Positions 34,540-47,014 are shown, numbered from the stretch's first letter. The stretch is DNA of 64,000 nucleotides from Platanthera guangdongensis (GCA_039583875.1 CM077162.1:162523826-162587825), one strand, 5' to 3'. Numbers and translations are program-made. Notes: generated by a model from the sequence alone, not told the origin.

Positions 34540-36921
34540 TGTAACACCCCAAATCCCAGGATGGGAAAAAGTTGGGTGACACGGCCTGGGACACGGGCAT
34601 GTCCCAGGGCATGTCCTTCTTAGGTGAGCAGTCGACGCGTGGTCAACAAAATTCGGTTGACGATTATCGAGTGTAGTGTACACGGCCTAGGATACGGGTG
34701 TGTCACAGGCCGTGTCATCGAGGTCGACAAACTCAACTCAACGAAGTTGAGCTGGGGCATGTCTAGTGCCGTGTATGGGTACACGGCCTGGGACACGGGC
34801 ATGTCATAGGCCGTGTGACATTCGGGTTGATTTCGATATTGTGCAGCCTCAAGAACATGGCCACAGACACGGGCGTGTTTGAAGGCGCATCAGGTGACAC
34901 GGCACATGACATAGCCGTGTCACACGAAGGTGTCACTAGATTGGATAAGTCGGTTGAGCACCGCTTAGGGAACACGACCCGTGATACGGGCGTGTCACCG
35001 ACCGTGTTAGGCAAAAAATATGATTTTGAGGGAAATCGTGGTCGTCCATTCCTTCAGCTGGGATCCAAGGGCTAAGCTGCCTCCCTGTGTCCTTAAGGCC
35101 GGGAAATGAGTTGTAAAAACTCATTTTATTCTTGGCCTTCTCTTTCTACAATCCTAGAGAGAGAAAGAGAGAGGAAGAAGGAGGAGGAGGAAGGGGCTGA
35201 TCACTGGTAGTGCTGCGGTTTTCCGACGAGAGATCCGAGGCCAGCATTGCGGAGGAAAAGCTGTTGCGGTTCTTCCTAGCCAGTTAGGAGCTCATGGCAC
35301 CGAAGCGGTCTTCAAGGGTAACAAACTTTCTTCCTAGCCATGTGAAGGCTTCCTTTTTGGCATATGCATATGATTCCCCCACCAGAGGGTGGTTTGTTTT
35401 GGGAGTCTTTGGGTGGATTCATGGAATCCCCAGTTGATTGGCATATAGATCCGAAAAATGGAGTACGGAATAGGCATGCTGTGTGAAGCCCATCTGGATA
35501 GGTTGGTCTGGATTGGTGATGTTGTATATACAACGGATAAGACTCCGTGATAAACGTGTAGTTTAGGAGTCGACGGGTTGGACCTGTGAAGGAAGTAGCA
35601 GGAAGTACTGGAGTGGTAGTCCAGGAAAATACCCGTATAATGCTTGTACTGCTTGTGCTGTTGGGTTCTACCTATGAAGGAAGTAACAAGAAGTACTGGA
35701 CTGGAAGTCCAGGAAAAGACCTTTATAATGCTTAAAGTTCATAGGTGGTACCTGTGGAATGGAGTAACAGGAATTACTGGCGTGGTAGCCAGGAAAGACC
35801 CCTGACATTGGTGATATTTGTGGTGTCATACCTGTGAAGAGAGTAGCAGGAAGTACTGGTGTGCCCAGGAAAGACCCGCTGATGTGTGATATAAAATGGG
35901 TGTAATGGTAAGTACTGGTGTGCCCAGGAAAACACCCAGGCTTTAATGAAAAACAGGATTGGTGAAACCGACCCGTGCCTTTTCTTTAGCCGCGAGTACG
36001 CTGTGCTCAGTGATGGCAAGGCGAGTTGAGCAACGGGGGGTGGATGTTCCGACCTGCGTTATGTCCATCCGACATGAGACCTGAAAGTGCGGTATGTTGT
36101 AGCGCATAGCGAGAGTCTTAGGCCTACGTGCCATAACACAATGGGGGGCTACAGGCCAATCCCGGTGTCCTAAGACTAGAACTCCGGCTGCACGCCATGA
36201 AGTAAATGCTCAAGTGATTTGCTGTTGGGTTGCGACCCAGATACAGTGGTGGGCAACTAGTTCGCCGGTACACCAAGAATGTGCCCTGAGTGCACGGATC
36301 GTCGGGCCGCGTGGCCGACGATTGTGATGGTATGTATGTGCATGAGAGCACATTGTATGAAATATATACATGCTTGTAAAATGCTATTCCTGGAGGGAGG
36401 AATACTGCTACCCCAAAAAAGGGGTAGAGTCGTTATAATTTGGTCAGCTGAATGCTGACCGTTGCCTCTGTTTGCCACCGTTGGGTGGACTGTCCCTGTG
36501 CAGGTGCTGGAAAGCCAAGCAGGACGCAAAAAGGTTAATGCCCATGCTGCTTTTGATGCTGCTGCCGCTGCTAGCCCTTGAAGGCTAAATGGCATGCAAA
36601 TGTTGTGTTTCTTTTGATGTGGCCGGCCTGCGTGCCAATGTTTGAGACCACTGTTCTGAAAGCCCTGTAAGACTATAAGGCCAACCGTTTGTATTTGTAA
36701 GACATTCTTATGCTATATAAAATGTGGAGCTTTTATATGTTGGACATTCAGGTGTGGCGTTCAATTGTTAGTGTTAGGCTTCCGCTAGAATGCAATGTGT
36801 TAGGGTGCGCTGCGCTACTCTGGTATCACTCTGTAACTTCGCCGCCTGTTTTGTGGTATATGCTGTGGGGCCCCGACCGGACCTTCTAGTATATACTATG
36901 TGAACAGATGGGGTTGTTACA
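34540..36921 (+). repeat. 5' LTR of element D
   Basis: It starts TGTAACACCCC and ends GTTGTTACA. ACACGGGCGTGT-type modules fill 34575-35010. A repeated 'AGTAGCAGGAAGTACTGG' block occurs five or so times at 35590-35920 with variations. Confidence 0.93.
36714..36722 (+). promoter_or_regulatory. Possible TATA box in element D LTR
   Basis: TATATAAAA lies in the last 210 bp of the LTR; the same sequence is in the 3' LTR near 43610. Its function is inferred from position only. Confidence 0.35.
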
Positions 36922-36925
36922 TTTT

Positions 36926-36937
36926 TGGTATCAGCTA
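36926..36937 (+). other. Primer-binding site of element D
   Basis: TGGTATCAGCTA, 4 nt after the LTR end. The first 8 bases match initiator-Met tRNA. Confidence 0.78.
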
Positions 36938-37180
36938 TCTTGGTATTTCCTCTCAAAGTCGTGGTCGACTTCTTTTGTGGGGTGGCGAGCACGTGTTTGT
37001 GCAACCCAAGTTAACACGAATGAACTCCTGAATGCCCATTATAGGAATGCAAATACATGTGTTTGGGGAACCTGTGTGTTCCTAGTATTGCTTTTGGCAA
37101 TATGTTTGTTGCTTACTTGTGTAATTTTACGACTGTAGGCGACGAGTGCGACTGCGTGGCAGCAGGAACCCCAACACTCG

Positions 37181-37830
37181 ATGGGAAGCATGACATCAAA
37201 TGTGGTACCAACATCTCCACCATTGATAGAGACGACTCGACTGATTGCTGATGTGGTTTTTGCAATGCTCAAGGCTTACAATGAGGGACAAGTTCAACCC
37301 TCTGATCCGATAATGCATCCTATGCCGGTTAGTGAAATTGAGCAGACAGCATGGGGAAGCGCATCAGCTTCGTCGGTGAACATGTGTTTGAGCCAAGGAG
37401 AGGACACAGTTGAGGACTATTTTCATGCATTTGTTGCAATGAGACAACAACTTGAGTTTGTGTTTGAAACCGAGGGGATGAAGATCAATCGGTTTTACGA
37501 CGGGCTACGTCAGGAACTCCATTTCTTGTTGATGGTTCCTAAGCTATTGGGATTCCAACCACTGGTGGAGTCAGCTAGACTATTGGAGATGGACTTGACA
37601 AGAGCCCAACAGATGCCTGGGACCAGAAAAGTGAGAACTCCAAAGGTTGGAAAGTCTGTTCACCGCAAGAGGCAGGGACTCGAGACTTGTACTTGCTATG
37701 CTTGTGGCCAGGTACGACACATTGCTCGTGACTGTTGGGATGGTGTTCAGCAACCAAAGAAGTAATACAAGTGCTATTCGTGTGGTAAAGCAGGACATAA
37801 AGCCCGAGATTGCCGCGTTGGCTCTTAGCG
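37181..37830 (+). pseudogene. Element D gag with two zinc knuckles
   Basis: The frame 37181-37765 (194 residues) lacks the first half of the capsid domain found in element C. After an N-terminal segment (RLIADVVFAMLKAYNEG) it goes directly to LSQGEDTVEDYFHAF and INRFYDGLRQELHFLL. A CCHC knuckle (CYACGQVRHIARDC) lies at about 37697-37735. After a TAA at 37763 a second knuckle, CYSCGKAGHKARDC, follows at about 37773-37815. Gag would form the particle and bind RNA. The missing part is an internal deletion relative to C. Confidence 0.8.
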
Positions 37831-38254
37831 GGCAATAAATGAGAAGGAAATGTCGACGTGATGATGTACAAAAATAATTGGGTTGCTCATGTATGGTGGA
37901 ATTATATGTATAGTAAGCCGTTTTGCATGGCAGTTCTAAGATGATGTTTATGCTAAATGAGTACAATACATGTATGTGTGGGATCAACGTGTTTGCACGT
38001 TGCTCCTTTATTACATGATAGTTGATGCTTTATTATATGGGGACAATTTTGCCCATCCTTATCAGGAGCGGTCGACGTTTGGTTGAGCAGAAGATAGGAG
38101 CGTCTTATGTGGAGATGGGAAAAGTAGTGGTGGAGTCCTCTGCGTCCCAGGAACAATCCTAAGTGTTACAAGTGGGCGATAACCGTATTGATTGCTTTTT
38201 TTTGCATCTTGTGTATGTAGTTTGTGTGTGTTGTGCGCACCACATGCCTTGCGA

Positions 38255-38620
38255 TGATTCAGAACACGTTGACGCAAGCACTGTTTGATACGGGTGATTC
38301 GAATTTTTTTTTGTCTAAAGATTTCCCAGTGCAACTTGGGTAGACAGAGCATCACGGTGGTGTTTCCGAATGTGGTATGGTGCTTTCTGTTAAGGCTTGC
38401 GATGTGGCGGTGCAATTAGGAAGTTGGGATGTCTGTTTGACTGCATCTGTATTGTCGGTATCAGAATGTGCAGGTGTGTTTCCCAAGGATCTCCCTGGGC
38501 TACCACCCCAGTGAGAGATTGACTTCTCGATCAAGTTGGTACTAGGTGTGAAACCTGTGGCCCGCTCGCCATATCGCATCGCGCCAAAGAAGATGGCGGA
38601 GTGGAAAGTCCAATAGCAAG
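38255..38620 (+). pseudogene. Element D protease remnant
   Basis: MIQNTLTQALFDTGDSNFF carries the protease active site DTG near 38288. After a short stretch the frame breaks, the usual GMDWL segment is not seen, and the sequence moves quickly to the RT linker (FPKDLPGLPPQ). Compared with element C, about 200 bp of protease is missing. Confidence 0.72.
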
Positions 38621-38622
38621 AG

Positions 38623-39366
38623 TTGCTGGAGCAGGGTTATATAGGCCCAATCATGTCACCTTGGAGCGCCCCTGTGCTTTTTGTGAAAAAGAAAGACTGG
38701 AGTTTGCGGTTTTGTATTGATTATCGCAAACTTAATAGGCTGACAGAGAAGAACAAATATTCGATTCCACAAATTGATGAGTTGTTCGATCAGCTGGTGG
38801 GATCGACCATCTGTTCCAAGTTGGACTTGAAATCGGGTAATTACCAGTTGAGAATTCAGGAAGGTGACATTCTCAAAACCGCATTTGGAACACGTTACAG
38901 GCACTACGAGTTCACGGTGATGCCATTTGGGCTGTGCAATGCGCCCTCGGTGTTCATGGACTTTATGCACCGAACGTTTCGAGAGTACCTGGACCTATTC
39001 GTGATAGTATTCATTGATGATATTTTGGTCTACTCTCGGTCTGAAGCTGATCATGAGAAGCACTTGTGGTTGGTGTTGAATTCGTTGAGGCAGAATACGC
39101 TCTATGCCAAGTTCTCAAATTGCAAGTTTTGGCTATCGTCGGTGGCTTTTCTGGGCCATGTGGTGAGTGGAGCGTGCATAGCAGTGGATCCGTCGAAGAT
39201 AAAGGCCATACAGGAGTGGCCGGTGTTCGCTTCAGTGGCTGAAGTTAGGAGCTTCCTGGGACTGGCAGGCTACTATAGAAGATTTGTTGCAAACTTCTCG
39301 CGGGTTGCTTTGTCGCTAACCACACTGACGAGAAAAGATCAGAAGTTCGTTTGGACGCTAGCGTGA
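38623..39366 (+). pseudogene. Element D reverse transcriptase
   Basis: A 247-residue open frame contains [55 protein letters not shown] and the catalytic FIDDILVYS, then the thumb with FLGHVVSG and [11 protein letters not shown]. The full RT core is present and the catalytic Asp pair intact. A TGA at 39364-39366 ends it before RNase H. The start is a Leu codon in the middle of a longer polyprotein, not a true initiation site. Confidence 0.88.
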
Positions 39367-40410
39367 GCGCGAGCTTTTGAAGAGCTGAAAGTTTGGTTGA
39401 CCACGATACCTGTGTTGTCATCGCCATGTGGTACCGATGGATTTGTGATCTATAGTGATGCCTCAGGGAGCGGCTTAGGATGCGTGCTTTTGCAAAATGG
39501 AAAGGTAATTGCTTATGGCTCACGAAGGTGCACGAGTGAAACTATCCCGTCCATGACTTGGAGTTGGCGGTGGTGATCTTTGCACTAAAGCTATGGTGAC
39601 ATTATCTTTATGTGAAGGTGGAGATCTATATAGATCACAAGAGCCTAAAGTACCTGTTGGAGCAGAAGGACCTGAGCATGCGATAACGAAGGTGGTTGGA
39701 GTTCCTAGGGGACTACACCTTTGAGATTTACTATACTCCCGGGAAGGGAAACGTAGTCGTGGATGCCTTGCGCCAGAGAGCTCCTACAAAAGTGGGTTGG
39801 CTGCAAAGGCAGGATGAATGTCTCATCCAGGAGTTCAAAGTGTTCGCAATTTCTTGTGTTTACAAGAATTCCACCGCCAATGCATATCTTACATGGACGG
39901 AGGTGCAATGTGACGTTGCGGACCGGATTCGACGAGCAACGGGGCTGGATGAAGATCTCCTACGCTATGCTAAAGATGGGCCAGAAGGCAAGTTCTCCTG
40001 GGATGACGGTCTTTTGCGGAAAGAGGGCCGTTTGTGCGTCCCAAATTTGGGTAAATTGAGGGAAGAGCTGATGTATGAAGCGCAGTATACGAAATACTCA
40101 ATTCACCCTAGGAGCACGAAGATGTTCAGAGATATGAAAAAGTTGTTCTGCTGGCCAGGGCTAAAGAATGATGTTACTCATTATCTGGCCAAATGCCAAA
40201 CCTGTGCTACGGTGAAGGCGGAATGCCAGAAGCCAGACGGTTATTTGAAGTCGTTGCCGATTCCAGAGTGGAAGTTTGATGATATTTCCATGGATTTCGT
40301 GCACAGATTGTCGAGATCTCAGTAAGGAAACGGCTCAATCTGGGTGATTGTCGACCGACTAATGAAAGTGGCACATTTCCTCCCGAACAAGCGGGATGAT
40401 TCAGTAGAGT
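39367..40410 (+). pseudogene. Element D RNase H and integrase N-terminal part
   Basis: RNase H begins after the [17 protein letters not shown] (about 39450), then, after a frameshift near 39530, a second Asp region and [10 protein letters not shown]. The frame 39696-40325 covers the RNase H end, the connection and the integrase zinc finger (YTKYSIHPRSTKM, CQTCATVKAECQ), then MDFVHRL with the first catalytic Asp. A TAA at 40323-40325 and a frameshift near 40400 interrupt the core. Confidence 0.85.
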
Positions 40411-41325
40411 TTGACAAAGTTGTATGTGGACCAGACTATGCGGCTACACGGTGTTCCTCGGAGCATCGTAAGTGATCAAGATGGGATGTTCATGTCAAAT
40501 GATTGGAGGCTAGTTCAACAGCTGTTGGGCACGAAGTTGACATTCAGTACGGCCTTTCATTCCCAGATGGATGGCCAAACTGAAAGAACCAACAGAACAA
40601 TGGAAGATATGCTCCGAATGTGCGCCCTGGACTTTGGCAAGAGATGGGAAGATCATCTCTATCTGTTGGAGTTTGCCTATAACAACTACCAAGCGAGCAA
40701 TGACATGTCACCGTTTGAAGCTCTGTATGGTTGGAAGTGTCGTACTCTTTTAGCTTGGTTAGAAGCAGGCGAAGCCAGAGTGTATAGGCGTAATGAAGTC
40801 GATGAAGCAAATTCAATAATACGTACTATTCGGGAACGACTACTGATAGCTCAAGATCGACAAGCGAAATACTACAATGCCAAGCACCAGAACGTGGAGT
40901 TCGCGGTAGGCGATTGGGTATACTTGAAGATCAAACACTTCAAAGGCGTATCCAGGATTCGACGTTTGAAAAAGTTGAGTCCACACTACCTGGGTCCGTT
41001 TGATGTGGTCGAATGAATTAGGGAAGCTGCATATCAGCTAGCTCTTTCGGCAGACTTGAGTGGATTGCATGCTGTGTTTCACATCTCGGTGCTTCGGAAA
41101 GTCGTGAAGGATCCATCTCAGGTGATCGAGTCTAATCGTGTGACGATGGAGTATGGGCTAACAAAAAAGGTTAGGGCTATTCGGATCAAGGATCGAGCCA
41201 AGAAACAGTTGCGGAACAAGGCAATCAGGATGGTTAAAATCCGGTGGGACAATTGCGGCCGTGAAGAACTCACATGGGAACGAGAGCAGACCATGCGAGC
41301 TGAATTTTCCGAGCTCTTTGTGTAA
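40411..41325 (+). pseudogene. Element D integrase core and chromodomain-like C terminus
   Basis: The frame 40411-41016 has SIVSDQDGMF (second catalytic Asp) and the Glu in the MSPFEALYGW region, then NVEFAVGDWVYLKIK and LGPFDVVE. A TGA at 41014-41016 stands where element C has CGA. From 41056 the frame resumes with FHISVLRK and ends with VKIRWDNCGREELTWERE, the chromodomain signature of Tekay/Del-type chromoviruses. Such domains can steer integration to particular chromatin. Confidence 0.87.
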
Positions 41326-41426
41326 CTGTAAGGCAATGCGTGTTACGTTGTATTGCATACTCGTGGAATAAAATCCTTCCGGTTGAGTTCCTTACTTTGT
41401 GCAAATTTTGGGGACGAAATTTTTCT

Positions 41427-41440
41427 AAAGAGGGGAGGGT
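41427..41440 (+). other. Polypurine tract of element D
   Basis: AAAGAGGGGAGGGT directly before the 3' LTR start. Confidence 0.85.
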
Positions 41441-43816
41441 TGTAACACACCAAATCCCCGGATGGGAAAAAGTTGGGTGACACGGCCTGGGACACGGGCG
41501 TGTCCCAGGGCATGTCCTTCTTGGGTGAGCAGTCGACGCGTGGTCGATAAAATTCGGTCGACGATTGTCGAGTGTAGTGTACACGACCTGGGACATGGGC
41601 GTGTCACAGGCCGTATCATCGTGATCGATAAACTCAACTCGACGAAGTGGAACTGGGGCATGTCTAGTGCCGTATATGGGCACACGGCCTGGGACACAGG
41701 CGTGTCATAGACCGTGTGACTCTCGGGTTGATTTCGATATTGTGCAGCCTGAAGAACACGACCACAGACACGGGCGTGTCTGAAGGCACGCCAGGTGACA
41801 CGGCCCATGACACGACCGTGTCACTAGATTAGATAAGTCGGTTGAGCATCGCTTAGGGAACACGGCCCGTGACACGGGCGTGTCACCGGCCGTGTCAGGC
41901 AAAAAAATATGATTTTGAGGGAAATCATGGCCGTCCATTCCTTCAGCTGGGATCCAAGGGCCGAGCTGCCTCCCTGTATCCTTAAGGCTGAGAAATGAGT
42001 TGAAAAAACTCATTTTATTCTTGTCCTTCTCTTTCTACAATCCTAGAGAGAGAAAGAGAGAGGAAGAAGGAGGAGGAGGAAGGGGGCTGATCACTGGTGG
42101 TGCTGCGGTTTTCCAATGAGAGATCCGAGGTCAGCGTTGTGGAGGAAAAGCTGTTGCAGTTCTTCCTAGCCAGTTAGGAGCTCGTGGCACCGAAGCGGTC
42201 TTCAAGGGTAACGACCTTTCTTCCTAGCCATGTGAAGGCTTCCTTTTTGGCATATGCATATGATTCCCCCACTAGAGGGTGGTTTGTTATGAGTCTTTGG
42301 GTGGATTCATGGAATCCCCAATTGATTGGCATATAGATCCGAAAATGGAGTACGGAATATGCATGTTGTGTGAAGCCCATCTGGACAGGTTGGTCTGGAT
42401 TGGTGATGTTGCATACCCACCGGAGAAGACTCCATGATAAACATGTAGTTTAGGAGTCGACGGGTTGGACCTGTGAAGGAAGTAGCAGGAAGTACTGGAG
42501 TGGTAGTCCAGGAAAATACCCATATAATGCTTGTGCTGCTTGTACTTTTGGGTTCTACCTGTGAAGGAAGTAGTAAGAAGTACTGGATTGTAAGTCCAGG
42601 AAAAGCCCTTTGTAATGCTTAATGTTCATAGGTGGTACCTGTGAAATGGAGTAACAGGAAGTACTGGCATGGTAGCCAGGAAAGACCCCTGACATTGGTG
42701 ATATTTGTCCTGTCATACCTGTGAAGAGAGTAGCAGGAAGTACTGGTGTGCCCAGGAAAGACCCGCTGATGTGTGATACAAAATGGGTGTAATGGTAAGT
42801 ACTGGTGTGCCCAAGAAAACACCCAGGCTTTAATGCCAAACAGGATTGGTGAAATCGACCCACGCCTTTTCTTTTGCCGCGATTACACTGTGCTCGGTGA
42901 TGGCAAGACGAGTTGAGCAACGGGGGGGGGGGGGGGGATGATCCGACCTGCGTTATGTCCGTCCGACGTGAGACCTAAAAGTGTGGTCAGTTGGAGCGCA
43001 TAGCGAGAGTCTTAGGCCTACACTCCCTGACACAAATGGGGGGCTACGGGCCAATCTCGGTGTCTTAAGACTAGAACTCCGGCTGCACTCCATGGAGTAA
43101 ATGCTCATGTGATTTGTCGTTGGGTTGCGACCCGGATACGGTGGTGGGCAACTGGTTCTCTAGTACACCAAGAAAGTGCCCTGAGTGCACGGATCGTCGG
43201 GCCGCGTGGCTGACGACTGTGATGGTATGTATGTGCGTGAGAGCACATTGTATGAAATATATACATGCTTGAAAAATGCTATGCCTGCAGGGAAGAATAC
43301 CGCTTCCTCGGAAAATGGGTAGGGTCATTATAATTTGGTTAGCTGAATGCTGACAATTGCCTCTGTTTGCCACCGTCAGGTGGACTGTCCCTGTGCAGGT
43401 GCTGGAAAACCAAGCGGGACTCAAAAAGGTTGATGTCCATGCTGCTTTTGCTACTGCTGCCGCTGCTAGACCTTGAAGGCTAAATGACATGCAAATGTTG
43501 TGTTTCTTTTGATGTGGCCGGCCTGCGCGCCAATGTTTGAGACCACTGTTCTGAAATCCCTGTAAGGCCATAAGGCCAACCGTTTGTATTTGTAAGACAT
43601 TCCTATGCTATATAAAATGTGGAGCTTTTATATGTTGGACATTCAGGTGTGGCGTTCAAGTGTTAGTGTTATGCTTCTGCTAGAATGCAATGTGTTAGGG
43701 TGCACTGCGCTACTCTGGTATCACTCCGGAACTTCACCGCCTGTTTTGTGGTATATGCTGTGGGGACCTGGCCGGACCTTCTAGTATATACTATGTGAAC
43801 AGATGGGGTTGTTACT
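41441..43816 (+). repeat. 3' LTR of element D
   Basis: It matches 34540-36921 with scattered substitutions and small indels. It ends GTTACT instead of GTTACA. A G-run of about 16 lies at 42921-42936. Confidence 0.92.
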
Positions 43817-43859
43817 ATAAGTTAGAAACGTGGAGAGACAGAAATCTGTCTAAGTCCAC

Positions 43860-44790
43860 AGGCAATGAGTGAAGATAGTTCACTCAACGCTAGATGCCAA
43901 GGAAGGATGCTGGAATAACTAAAAATTGTCTAAGTCCACAGACGTCGAGTGAAGCCAGTTCACTCAATGCCAGATTCCAAAAAGTGTTGAGTAAATGATG
44001 GACAGTCAAATCCCAGCAGTTTGCAAGACAGAAATGCGACTAAGTCCATAGGCATTGAGTGAAGACAGTTCACTCAACGCCATATATCAAAATGCATCGA
44101 GTACAGCATATCATGTCAAAGCCTCATCATTAGCAAGCTGAAAAATCAACTAAGTCCAGAATCATTGAGTGAGAACATCTCACTCAACGTCTGATGAAAG
44201 AAGCGTTGAGTCAAGCTTAAGCAGTTGAAGATTCTATCAAGAATTCTGGCTAAGTACAGAATCGTTGAGTGAGGACAACTCACTCAATGCTAAAGAAGAA
44301 GGCGTCGACAAAGCAATGATTAGTCAAAGCCTAAAGAGAGATAGATAGGAAAATCTATCTAAGTTCAAATGCATTGAGTAAGGACTGCTCACTCAACGCA
44401 AGCTCATCAAGAAAATTGGCTAAGTACAAAAGCGTTGAGTGAAGGCAGTTCACTCAACGCCTCATCAACAGGAAGGCAGGCAAAGGCAGAAGCGTTGAGT
44501 GATGAAGGCTCACTCAATGCATTCATAAGGAAAGTTGCGGCCAAGTACATAAGCATTGAGTGAAGCCAATTCACTCAACGCCTCAACAAAAAATCAAACA
44601 GTCAATGAAATGGCTAAGTCTAGAAGCATTGAGTGATGAAAGCTCACTCAACGCTTAAATAGTAGAGGTATTGTCCAAGGACAAAAACATTGAGTGAAGG
44701 CTACTCACTCAACACACTCAACTCCTGGCAGTGCAGAAGAAATTAGATAAGTCCAGATTCGTTAAGTGAAGTCAGTTCACTCAACGCACT
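43860..44790. repeat. Array of 12 inverted-repeat units (GCGTTGAGTGA..TCACTCAACGC)
   Basis: Each unit is an inverted repeat: (G)CGTTGAGTGA, 6-8 bp, then TCACTCAACGC. Full units lie near 43870, 43945, 44050, 44160, 44260, 44370, 44430, 44490, 44550, 44625, 44688 and 44757, with several half units (GTTGAGT) between. 'CTAAGTCCA' often precedes a unit and also occurs in the Sirevirus LTR at 45370. I infer the palindrome part of a Sirevirus-like LTR whose rest is gone or outside. Confidence 0.8.
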
Positions 44791-44804
44791 TAACACACTC
44801 AATG

Positions 44805-44898
44805 TGTAACACCCCCTATCCGTCGCATATCATATAGCAGTAGGTCCGGCCGGGGCCCGACGCCATATACCATAGACAGACCGGGTGGTTACTCATTG
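44805..44898 (-). repeat. Gypsy LTR fragment, element C family
   Basis: TGTAACACCCCCTATCCGTC on the plus strand is the inverted end of the element C LTR (60780-60848), matching almost base for base. It is cut at 44898 by the Sirevirus LTR that starts at 44899. Confidence 0.88.
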
Positions 44899-45119
44899 TG
44901 TTGGATCCCTAGTTTTATTTGGGCTAGGTTCACTAACTTAGGATGATGTGACCCAACATTTATAGCCAGGGTCATAATTGTGTCCTAGAGTCTAGGCCAA
45001 GTCCTCAGTAGCAACATCACATGGACAAGCCATCATCAGACTACCGGAAACTCAAGACATAGAGGTTTTCTAGAGATTCAGAGATTTCTCAAGAAACTAA
45101 GTAAAATGAGTTCGACATT

Positions 45120-45930
45120 TGTCGAACTCAGGTTGACGATAGTCATTCTCAGCTCGACAATCTTAGAGATATTTTCTCTGAGCTGAGCTCGACGAACTTC
45201 AATCACAGGCCGACAATCCTTGGACTCCACCTTCAGCATTTTAAGTCCAGACTGTTCTCTAGACTCAGGTCGACGAACCTAGTTCTCAGGTCGACGAACT
45301 TCATTCTTTGCTCGACGATTGCTGGACTTCCACTTCAACTCTATTGCCAGAGGTTTATCAATTTTTCTCTAAGTCCAGAATCATTTTCAGCTCGACGAAT
45401 TCAAGGTTCTCCAGACTTAGCTCGACGAACATTATTCTTTGGTCGACGAATCTTTGGACTATTACAGTATTCTGTCGAGACTATGTTCTCTAGTCTCAGG
45501 TCGACGAACTCAGTTTTCTGCCCGACGAATTCTGGAACCAGAAGACTTATGTCGACACTCAGAGTATATGTTGACATCAACTAAGTTGACACTAGAAGAG
45601 TTTGTGTCAACATCCAGATCATCAGTCGACATTGTGGAAAGGCTATGTCGACATCACACAGAAGACTTAGGTCGACACACATGAGTAATTGTGTCGACAC
45701 AGAATATTTGACAACTCCAGAATAATTGCTGAACTCCAGTCGACGAACACATTTACCAGCTCAACGAATAGGCAAAGATCAAAAGAGACAGTAGTTCAGC
45801 TTCCAGCTCGAGGATCGTGGAACTCAGCTCGACGAACAGAAGTCGTCTGGTCGACAAATACAACATCTCAGCTCGATGAACTGTGGACTCAGCTCGACGA
45901 ATTCTGCCAACTGTTCGACGATTCCAGACT
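45120..45930. repeat. CTCGACGAA module array in the Sirevirus LTR
   Basis: About 25 copies of (A/G)(G)(C/T)TCGACGA(A/T) or close variants occur. The array's later part (45545-45710) has GTCGACA variants. Units are preceded by CTCAG or CAG. Confidence 0.82.
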
Positions 45931-46959
45931 TGGTTATTTCCGGCCTTCTATCCCCACTCTAATGCGATAATTCCTGAGTAATTAATGCTCTAACATTCTC
46001 TGAATGTATCCGTTAGAGGGAGCATTAATTATGGTCTTCTCCAGGATTATTGCTTGCCATTTTTCCACGGGACAGTTGGGGAAATAAATCAATGCCGATT
46101 ATTCTCAAGGCTGTCAGCATTAATTACAGAGGCATTCAAATTTTTGAAAGATAGAGAAGAAGAGAACAATGTCGACACAAATATACAGACTGATATAGAG
46201 AATCAAGATCATTGAGAAAGCTTCACCCAGAGCATAACTTACTGAGAAGCACACAGAGACACAGTGAAAAATATTCTGTCTTGAAAAATCTGCTGTCAAC
46301 AAGAAACATTTTCTGATACACAGAAGCTCTTGACCAGAAGCTCATCAGCACTTGAAGAAGAAGAACAACAATACCTATATCAAGAGTCTTCTTTCTTCAA
46401 GTACTCCAGAACACTTCAAAAGGACAACTTCAGTTCAATTTGTCAAAGAATTTTCTGAAGATTATAGCTGGTCAAGGATTCAGTTTGAAGACCTATCACC
46501 CTGAAGCTTAGCTCCTATTTTCCCCTGATCCATTCTACATCTCAGTGGGAGCCATAAGCTATAATCAAATCCACTAGTATTCTCAGTTGTATATTGAGAA
46601 AGATAAGACAAAATCATCTCTCACCCCCACTGTATAAAGGGTTGTCATCTCCCTTCAAAAGTGATTCCTTGGTTGCAAGTCTCCTGATCAAAAGACTTGG
46701 GTTGGTTTTTGAGCACATGATCAAAAGCTCATTGGTGTCAGGCACCTGATCAAAAATCTTAGTGGATTCCTACCAAGGGTGGTAGAAGAGTGGATGTACC
46801 CTGGTTGGGGAACCACTATAAAATTCTTGTGTTGTCTGGTTGCCTCATTTTCTTGTGTTCTTGCTGTGCTTGTACTTTAGGTTTATTGTTTGCTAGTCTA
46901 TTAATTTTTGCACTTTTAATTTACAGCAAAAGCTGTAATAGCTATTAATAATATTTAAG

Positions 46960-46990
46960 AATACTCTATTCACCCCCCCTTTAGAGTATT
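46960..46990. other. Stem-loop near the 3' end of the Sirevirus LTR
   Basis: AATACTCTA (46960-46968) pairs perfectly with TAGAGTATT (46982-46990) around a C-tract loop (TTCACCCCCCCTT). It ends 22 bp before the LTR end, so it would lie at the end of U5, close to the primer site, in the RNA. Confidence 0.6.
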
Positions 46991-47014
46991 TCAGATCTAA
47001 CTCTCATTTTCAAT

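Larger units (their letters stand above)
34540..43816 (+). mobile_element. Complete Tekay-like gypsy retrotransposon D (defective)
   Basis: Its LTRs are 2382 and 2376 bp, with ATAAG on both sides (34535-34539 and 43817-43821). It has a Met-tRNA primer site, a purine tract, and gag to integrase in normal order with a chromodomain-like end. RT is 80% or so identical by eye to element C, so C and D are related families. Stops, frameshifts and a shrunken protease make it non-autonomous. Confidence 0.93.
44899..47012 (+). repeat. 5' LTR of a plus-strand Sirevirus
   Basis: It starts TGTTGGATCCC and ends TCATTTTCA, 2114 bp. A Met-tRNA primer site follows after 2 nt, so it is a 5' LTR. It carries TCGACGA modules (45120-45930), then the GATCAAAAG.. 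block and the terminal stem-loop. It cuts a gypsy LTR on its left; the flanking 5 bp are CATTG. Its own body is interrupted 29 bp further on. Confidence 0.88.

Noticed and set aside
36257..36595. Minus-strand frames within element D LTRs (36257-36595, 43071-43571)
   Set aside because: Present in both LTRs because the LTRs are copies. They are antisense to the element and without motifs.
42921..42936. Poly-G runs (also 4709, 20968, 47075, 51341 and the C-runs at 6762 and 19574) as G-quadruplex elements
   Set aside because: Single homopolymer runs, likely slippage and possible sequencing length errors. Only those inside the Sirevirus stem-loop are in a conserved position.
43860..44790. CRISPR-like array of regular repeats
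   Set aside because: Repeats are degenerate, spacing is irregular, there are no cas genes, and the sequence is surrounded by plant retrotransposons.
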